Source of the DNA: Melastoma dodecandrum
Taxonomy: Eukaryota > Streptophyta > Magnoliopsida > Myrtales > Melastomataceae
DNA: 64,000 nt
Direction of reading: 5' to 3'
Assembly (NCBI GenBank): GCA_029817715.1
Contig: JARUPY010000605.1
Coordinates: 2,294,001 to 2,358,000, forward strand
Positions 56,987 through 64,000 of this stretch are shown piece after piece. Each line of letters starts with the position of its first letter. The first letter of the stretch is position 1. The notes beneath the pieces are model-generated. The model was not told the DNA's origin. It saw nothing but the letters and a program-made list of their open reading frames with translations, and did no database searches. Made by a program: the position numbers and the translations under genes.

Positions 56987-57960
56987 TTTCCTGCAACAGA
57001 GGAGAAGCGAGTTTGAGCCTTATTTTGTTATTCCGAAGGGGATTGATTGTGATCCTCCCTTGTTGTTTCGCTTGGCATTGATGGATGTTTTACTTGATCG
57101 GGAGCGACCGGAACAAATGGCTGTTCCATGTTCTGAAGATTGATCGCTCCAAGCCGTCATTTACTCGACGCTCGAGATTAATAGCCTCCTGAACCGCATC
57201 AGCAAGGGGAATCGTGCTACTGGTGGGCTCACATTTTCCGGGTAGTTCTTCGGTATTGCAGGTTGGCTTTGAATGCTGTGAACTCCTCAGGGTTGGTGGT
57301 TCCAAGTTGGTGTCGGAAGCTGTAGTTGATTATTGTTTGTTGGTTATGTTTCAGGATGCATAAAGTTTTTGGAGTAATATTACTTGATTCTCGTCATGAA
57401 GGGCCAGCAAATTGGTTGTATATGCGGCCATGCTATATACAGCATCGAAGAAACACACCATCCCTCGTGCGTCGCTTCAGACAGATTTGGCACATTCAAA
57501 GGCAGAGCTGAGGTATCTTTCTTCTATCATTGTGGATTTAACCTTTTGGTGCCTGGACGAATGACCACTCGCTAGCTGCTAGTTTTATGCAGTGAAAAGG
57601 AGAAAATTTTTATCGAGTTAGTTGTCTTGGTCTTGTTTCCTTTAAACATACATCGAGTATCTGAAAACCTGAACTCCACGCACCATCATATTTAACTCAA
57701 GGTTGAAATGGACTGAGCAAACCTCACGCGTTTTTCTCGCTAACCCATGAACGTCCACTATAGCTAGCTAGCTCTAAGAGGTGATGCAACAGTGCCTCTT
57801 AGTTCTCATGCTCTACATTGAAATGCAGGTACAAGAAGCTCTTGTCCAGTGTGGATTTGACATCCTAGAATGCTGAACCTTCAGACAAATGTCTTGAAAA
57901 CGGGCCAAGAAGGGATGCCTGCCCTATGATAACATATTTGTCTGGAATGCTTACTTAATA

Positions 57961-58653
57961 GTAGTCTCATCATCCACATCCAGACAAATCAACATCATTC
58001 AATTCCGAAAAATTGTTGTGCTTGTGGGTAAGTTGAAAAGAAATTGTGGGGATTCATATTCACAATATGCTGGAATTTGGGACTCCATTTTCCTTTTGTT
58101 TTTGTTCCCTCTCTATTTCAAAATTTCATATTTATAATGCACAAAAAATACTACTGCATTATGTTCATAATGTTGTATTTGGAAGCATTCAAATTTGGCC
58201 CTAAAATTTGATGGCCCTTAATAAGAACAAAAATGAATAGCTTTGAATGTGACATCAGCAGGCCCATGACATTTGATGATTTTCATGCCCATATTGCAGA
58301 GTTACAATCTAAATGTGCAAAAAGGTGTCGACCAGAATGCAGCAGTTCTGCACATTTTCGCTACCTCAGGAGATCTCGGGGACAGGACGCGAGATTACTG
58401 TTAATTCACGTTAATTCGCAGAGAGATTTCATTGAGCCGACATTCAAAACGTCCAGAATATACATTGACACAAGGAAAACACAAAAATTTTTGCAGCCTA
58501 GGAAAGAATTTACAAACCAGTTCTCCCCTAGAAGGTATGATCCACGGAGGAATGGCGCCCACCTTGGGGTGGGTTTTAAAGGTTCCATTAGCAAGTACTT
58601 GGCTGCAATCTTAACAGAGTCGGCTCCTGTGACTAGAGTGTAAAGCGTGCATT
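57961..58653. other. Spacer and 3' flank of the bHLH gene
   Basis: A plus-strand frame of 136 codons (58233-58643) has no recognised domain and ends next to the stop of the bHLH gene on the other strand. Probably not a gene. Confidence 0.4.
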
Positions 58654-60250
58654 TCAGGTGCATTCTCTGGGCTTACACATGCAATTTCTTTGCTGCTCAG
58701 ACAATTCCTGCAATTTTCCCAGTTCATTGGTCACTGTCACATGTTAAATGATGAAAAATTTGGAGATATTGCTTGGAAAGGAATAACAGTCAAATCGAAA
58801 CATCCTCGTCCTTACCTTAATTTGCTTTTGCAGAAGCTTCACATACTCAACCGCGTCATCCAACATGTCTGCAGTGTTAATTTGCTGCAAGCGTCACTAC
58901 TAGATGTAAGCGAGATTTGAAGCAATTACAAGCGTAAGACGGCCAGATCTTAGGCATCCTTGCATTTAAAGACCAGCTAGCCTTCTGCTGTAATGAAAAC
59001 AATCCACTTCTACGCATTCTACGTGATGTTATATTGATGCTGCAGGAATACTTGAGTAGAAAATGAAGTAAGCAGTGGTTGCAATTGAATGGCTATGGCC
59101 TGTTTCCTTTGATCTCTCATTTTCGTCTCTGCCTCAGGCTTAGACACATGCAAGAACTTGCCTACTCAGCTCTAATCAATGAGCAGCTCGAAATATCTTA
59201 TGAACTATGCTAAGGATGTTCAAAGATCTGGAGCAAAATTGTATCCATCAAATTAAACAAGTAGCATCAGCCCTCAAGAAACTTAATTTAAGCCTTAACC
59301 TACTGACAACAGCATAAACAACAAGAGCTGTCGGGAAGCAATTGCCAGTGGCCTAGAACTCCCAGCGCGATACCATGCAAACTTCTAGTACTTTGAGGTC
59401 CACGATAAGGCAGGAACCAAAAGGGACTACCCGAAAGCTCATGAACAAAGAGACTGACCTTATCCATGTGAGGCATGAGCTCCTGAAGCTTCCTGATCCG
59501 GTCGCTAATTCGCGTCCTCCTGACCTGAGACCATTAATAGAAAGGACGATGAAAGCCGAGGAAGGAATCAGTTCCAAGGTAACGGGAAACTGAGCTCAAG
59601 GAGTCAGCAAAATAAAGGGCAAACAGCAATCACAAACCCTTTCGGCAATACTACGAGGGTGCGTCGCACAACCACGCTTGGCCCTAAATTTACAAGGCGC
59701 TGCGCCCGAATCTTCGAACAACCTGTCCACCTCCAGATCCATCAGACCGGATGACCATGATACCCCTCTTTCCTCCCCTCTCTACAATAACCAACAACCA
59801 AAAACTTTCCGACAGTCTGCCAGGTAAAACAACTAAACATCACAGCACATCACGCACCACTTGGGAGGCAAATTCATCGTCCCTGCCTCTCTTCCCACCG
59901 CCGCCATACCCTAAGTTCCCGAGGAAGTCCCCGGGCAAGCTGCTCTGCCGCAGAAACCCAGGGGCGGGAACCCCGTCACAGCCGCCTCCCCCGCGTCCGT
60001 AAGAGATGGAGAATCCCCTCCCTCCCGACTCGTGTTCAATCGCCTTAGGGGCGTTCCCGGTGAGAAGCTGGGTAAAGCACTGGTTCTGCTTCGAGGGGTC
60101 GTCTTCGTTTCCCTCATCCTCTTCCTCTTCGAGGAGCGCATCGAGCCACGTCACGGGCGCGGAGCGAAACCTCGCGAGCCCCCCACGACTGCCGCCGCCA
60201 ATTGAGGTGGTAGCGTTGGTGGGGTTACTCCTGCCGGGTATGCTTTGCAT
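58654..60250 (-). CDS. BHLH80: bHLH transcription factor, FBH1/bHLH80 type (about 238 aa)
   Basis: Five exons: 59858-60250, 59638 to about 59772 (acceptor uncertain, 59772 or 59781), 59459-59524, 58816-58884, 58654-58707. The N-terminus has RFRSAPVTWLDALLEEEEDE, an FTQLLTGN segment and GFLRQSSLPGDFL, as in bHLH80/81. The bHLH is built from exons 2-4: FRAKRGCATHPRSIAER, VRRTRISDRIRKLQELMPHM, then NTADMLDDAVEYVKLLQKQI. The end ELSEQQRNCMCKPRECT matches the clade's ELTEQQKRCKCKPKE. In Arabidopsis these factors bind E-boxes in the CONSTANS promoter and promote flowering. The gene is apparently intact. EDSGAAPCKF replaces the more common EDSVPCRV before the basic region. Confidence 0.9.
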
Positions 60251-60439
60251 CTGCCTGAAGCTGACCCAGTCAAGGAAAAAAAGGAGGGATCTTTTCCAAG
60301 TAACGGAGTCGGGGCGGGGGGAATTTTATTTTGGGAAGTTGGGATTTTTTGGAACCCTTCCTGCTTTTCAGTTCTTACTAGATTTGGTTATGGGTCGTTG
60401 GCTGTAGTTCTTTGTCTCCCCCTGTCCCTGTACGCCTAA

Positions 60440-61740
60440 CGGTTACGTAGTTTATTAGATACGCTTATAATTTTTAATAAATTTTACTAAAAATTCACTT
60501 TTTTAGTAAAAAGACGATAAAACTAGTAAAAAAATTTGTAAATTTTATCAATTTTTTACTGTTCACTTTTAGTAAATTTTACTAAATTTTCATTAATTTT
60601 AGTAAAAAATCACTTTTTTAGTAATAGGACGACAAAATTAATAAAAAAATTTATAAATTTTACTAATATTTTACTATTCACTTTTAGTAAATTTTACTAA
60701 ATTTTCATTGATTTTACTAAGAAATCACTTTTTTAGTAAAAGTACGACATAATTAGTAAAAAAATTTGTAAATTTTACTAATTTTTTACTGTTCACTTTT
60801 AGTAAAAATTATTTCTTTTATTTCGTAAAACATAATTAAAATTAGTAATAGTTTACTAATTTTGTTGTGATATTTAGTAAAACACTGTTTGAGTTAGTTA
60901 AATTGTTAGTAAAGTTTTACGGGTTTCATAAATGTTTACTGATTTCTACAAGATTTTACAAATAAATTTTGTAAACTGTTACTAAAAAGTTTAGTAATTT
61001 ACTAATTCGAACAATGAAACACGAACCTATTTACGAACCTATTTTCGATTTGAAATTACCATTTTACCCCCCGACATTAAATTACGATGACGTCAAGTCA
61101 TCATGCCCCTTATGCCCTGGGAGCCGCCGACTCCAACTACCGTCCATGTATGATCCATGGATTGGTGTGGTTCCTCTACGCCTAGTAATTTAGTGTCGGG
61201 GGTAAAATGGTAATTTTACATCGAAATTAGGTTCGTAAATAGGTTCGGGTTTCACTGTTCGAATTAGTAAATTACTAAACTTTTTAGTAATAGTTTACAA
61301 AATTTATCTGTAAAATCATGTAGAAATCAGTAAATATTTACGAAACCCGTAAAACTTTACTAACACTTTAACTAACTCAAACAGTGTTTTACTAAATATC
61401 ACAACAAAATTAGTAAACTATTACTAATTTTAGTTATGTTTTACAAAATAAAAGAAGTAATTTTTACTAAATGTGAACAGTGAAAAAAGTAGTAAATATT
61501 ACTAAAGAAAATGCAAACGCAGATTTACTAAAATTTACTAAAAGTGAACAGTAAAAAATTAGTAAAATTTACAAATTTTTTTTACTAATTTTGTCGTCCT
61601 TTTACTAAAAAAGTGATTTTTTAGTAAAATCAATGAAAATTTAGTAAAATTTACTAAAAGTGAACAGTAAAAAATTATTAAAATTTACAAATTTTTTTAC
61701 TAATTTTGTCGCCTTTTTACTAAAAAAAAGGAATTTTTTG
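60440..61740. mobile_element. Long-armed foldback element, non-autonomous MULE relative
   Basis: Two arms of about 550-600 bases (left about 60484-61085, right about 61186-61738) are inverted copies of each other around a 100-base unique centre. The left arm holds three copies of a roughly 117-base subrepeat (CACTTTTAGTAAATTTTACT...AAATCACTTTTTTAGTAA). No coding capacity. Words in the inner arm and outer flank match the MULE end at 10.1-10.8 kb. Confidence 0.8.
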
Positions 61741-61748
61741 CCCTGCTT

Positions 61749-61761
61749 CCCCCCCCCCCCC
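61749..61761. repeat. Homopolymer of 13 C
   Basis: C run at the right edge of the foldback element. Confidence 0.85.
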
Positions 61762-64000
61762 TGGATCAACGCTTTTTGGGCAGTGCTTGATTTTGGTTGC
61801 ATTCCAAAATGATGCTTGCCCTTGGAAAATACTTTGGCATGTCATTTTGGGTGGGAAAACAAGTGCGAAGTTCAATGGTTTACTGGTGTGAAGATTAAGA
61901 TTATTTAGTGTGTTAGTAATATCGAATCGGTTCAAATATCAAAGTTTAGCAACGATTCCACTCACCGGACTCCGATACCATACTAATAACATGTGATCGG
62001 CCTAAATACCAACTAATTAAATATAAAAGGAATAGCCTGCGTTGTCAGGCGAACTCTTTTTTTTTCCCACGTAAGACTTAGTTTGCCTATTCTTTCAACA
62101 TTCTGAGCTGTGGTACAATGATGGATGTTTATTTCACCCCCTTCATTCATCAGTTTTGTAATTATTGAAATCACACCAAAGACATCCATGGTTGGACTTT
62201 TTACTGTATGCTTTGCTTACCTTTTGTTACAACTTCTCCTCCCCCGATTAATCCTGTCCCCCGGAATCGCCCGCGCATCGTCATCACTGTGCCCAGGTGC
62301 TCCGGCTACGTTGCTAGCTTCTGGGTTGTATCATGTCAATGTTGGTACGGGCTACCGTGGAAGGCCTTGGCTCTGCCACGCGATCCTGTCCCTCTTCTTG
62401 CCGTTGCTCATACCCTTGGTGTGTGCCACATGGCCACTGTTACTCGTCGCAGGCATCTGCAGCAGGTCCGCCACGGCGAAGAAGGGAGGGAAGAAGTGGG
62501 GCTGATGCAAGGGAATTGGAGGATCAGCTGAGGTTGGCGAGATCGGTGTCGGATCGGGGTAATGATTGACATTGTTACCACGACCCTGTTTTGGACTTGG
62601 ATTAACCCCATCTTTGTCAAATCGGATTACATCCCTTTCGTTTCTGCAACTTGATCAATCATCAATGTGAGATATTGGGTAAGAGAAATGATGAAGATTC
62701 CATAGACCACATGAATCGACTGGTTGGTTCACACGATGAAGATATTTCCTTGTCAGAATTGAAGTCCACTCTCTCGCATGGCAATGCTAGGCATTAGGCC
62801 ATATCTCACGTTTAGGGTGGTCCATAAAATTGAATGAAATTGGGTCCACTACAAAGTTGAACAAAAGATGAGATTCCCGCCGGAGCACTGAAATTCCAAC
62901 AAGGGAAGGTGTCGAGGCAGTCCCTGTTGGGGAGGCTGAATACCGTTGTCCAAAGGGGCAGAAATTTAAAAACGGTTGTTCGCCCGGCAGTCGACTTCCA
63001 GGCCCATCCTTCGGTCTGCTCCCGCTCGGGCGGGTGGCAGTGGAGGAAGAATCTCGTGGGAGCTCGTCGAATGAAGGTCCGATGCAATTTAACCAAGTGA
63101 AGTTCACTTTTACGTGTTAAGAAGCATGAGCGTATGATTGCTGGACATTTGTCTCCCAACTTTTTCGAAAGAGAAACGTCCTAAAACTGTGGATTGCCGA
63201 AACTCATCCTCTCACCTGTTGAATGTTGTTGAAGTATTCTTCCAGGAAGTAACTTGTTCCAGACTTCATGAACCACTAAATTGTTTTACTGAACCCAGAA
63301 TTCTCTTCCCTGCGGAGAGGCCTGTCTTATCGTGAATTCATGGATTCTTATCCGATGTAAGTTTTCGATGTCACAAGCTGATATCAACATGTTCTATATG
63401 ACTGCTTTTCTCCGATGATGGTTTCTGCATCGATTAACAAAAGAAACGTCTTTGCTGCCCCTTTTCTATGGTTGTTCTTGAATTAGAAATTGTTTGCAAT
63501 TGTGTTGCTCATATTTAAGACCCCTGAGCTCTATCGCAGAGGCTTCTTGCTCTATCAAACTAAACGGGTTTTGACCATATTAGATGCCAGGTTTACTCAT
63601 GTTTTGGCATTTGCCCTTTCTAACACTTCAACGACAGCAACGAAATGAAGGTAATAATCATCACGATCCCTGATCCCATGTATGCTTTTGTTTTGTTTGT
63701 TATAATTAAACCAATCCAACAACCTAGATCTATGTACATTTTCTACTTAGTTTTGTTAGGACATACGTAGGAATTATGATTCATCTGTCATTTAGGAAAT
63801 TTAATAAAAATACTTAGCATTATATCATAAATTATAAATTATGAAAAACTAGGCGGCTCCAAAATCACACCTAAAAAAATATTAAAAAAGGGCTGGCAAA
63901 GAATAAGATAGAAAGAAAAAACACTAAACCAAGGCCATAACTCCTACCATTAGGCCTGGCCTTATCTGAAGTTTAACGTGGCCGAATTGAAATTGGGTCC
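61762..64000. other. Unassigned right end of the window
   Basis: Several medium frames (plus 62125-62505 with hydrophobic stretches; minus 62787-63107) lack recognisable domains, and none has a convincing exon structure. The last 300 bases are AT-rich. I see no gene I can support. Confidence 0.4.

Larger units (their letters stand above)
51980..57960 (+). pseudogene. SAC-domain phosphoinositide phosphatase pseudogene, split by a copia element
   Basis: N-terminal exon near 51980-52130 carries YSLEKFRLYETRA in a shifted frame. After the copia insertion, pieces continue: FYLIGSDRNKWLFHVLKIDR (57090-57150), YSTLEINSLLNRISKGNRAT (57160-57230), CIKFLE-stop-YYLILVMKGQQIGCICGHAIYS (57355-57450), PRASLQTDLAHSKAELR (57462-57513), YKKLLSSVDLT (57831-57863) and GMPAYDNIFVWNAYLT (57914-57960). 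This order matches plant SAC2-SAC5/FIG4-like phosphatases, which remove phosphate from phosphoinositides at endomembranes. A TAA in place of a Ser codon, a small deletion with frame change at about 57163, another frame change at about 57460, a stop after VDLTS and a missing acceptor AG before 57086 show it is dead. The catalytic part (CX5R) was not found. Confidence 0.78.

Noticed and set aside
58233..58643. 136-codon plus-strand frame
   Set aside because: No domain, and it ends beside the stop codon of the bHLH gene on the other strand, probably in its 3' region.
62125..62505. 126-codon plus-strand frame with hydrophobic stretches
   Set aside because: Hydrophobicity comes from CT-rich composition; overlapping frames of similar length exist and no family was recognised.

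Overview
This is nuclear DNA from a plant, most likely a eudicot. Genes have GT-AG introns and long AT-rich spacers, and the families present are plant-specific or plant-typical (class I TCP, R2R3-MYB subgroup 4, FBH-type bHLH, DIR1-like lipid transfer protein, potato type II inhibitors, Athila and Tat retrotransposons). The species cannot be fixed from the sequence alone.

Layout. 1-6512: the 5' part of an Athila-type Ty3/gypsy element on the minus strand, with one uninterrupted gag-pol frame running off the window edge and a complete LTR. 6513-10840: a Mutator-like (MULE/FAR1-type) transposon region with an intact transposase frame and an AT-rich inverted-repeat end. 14.6-33.3 kb: the gene-rich part: TCP factor, a small mitochondrial membrane protein, a five-exon deoxynucleoside kinase, a MYB repressor, SDHAF1, an organellar uL18-type ribosomal protein, a DIR1-like lipid transfer protein and a decayed RanBPM gene. 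34.1-38.4 kb: three tandem single-domain potato type II proteinase inhibitor genes, a plastid EF-Tu pseudogene and duplicated relics of an unidentified gene. 38379-51255: a complete young Tat-lineage Ty3/gypsy element with matching 5-bp target duplications and a spliced antisense gene with its own TATA box. 51980-57960: a SAC-domain phosphoinositide phosphatase pseudogene whose interior holds a degenerate Ty1/copia element (52403-56981, also with matching target duplications). 58654-60250: a five-exon FBH1/bHLH80-type factor. About 60.44-61.74 kb: a long-armed foldback element related to the MULE end at 10 kb. The last 2 kb hold nothing I recognise.

How it fits together. The single-copy genes look like an old conserved block: from memory, Arabidopsis carries TCP22, a small mitochondrial protein gene, dNK and a type II inhibitor close together on chromosome 1, and bHLH80, RanBPM, MYB8 and TCP23 close together in a second region. 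This window carries members of both sets in one stretch, diluted by transposons and with two members of the wider neighbourhood (RanBPM, SAC phosphatase) decaying. The genes do not form one pathway; the strongest systems-level features are the inhibitor cluster and the transposons that carry extra genes or cis-repeats.
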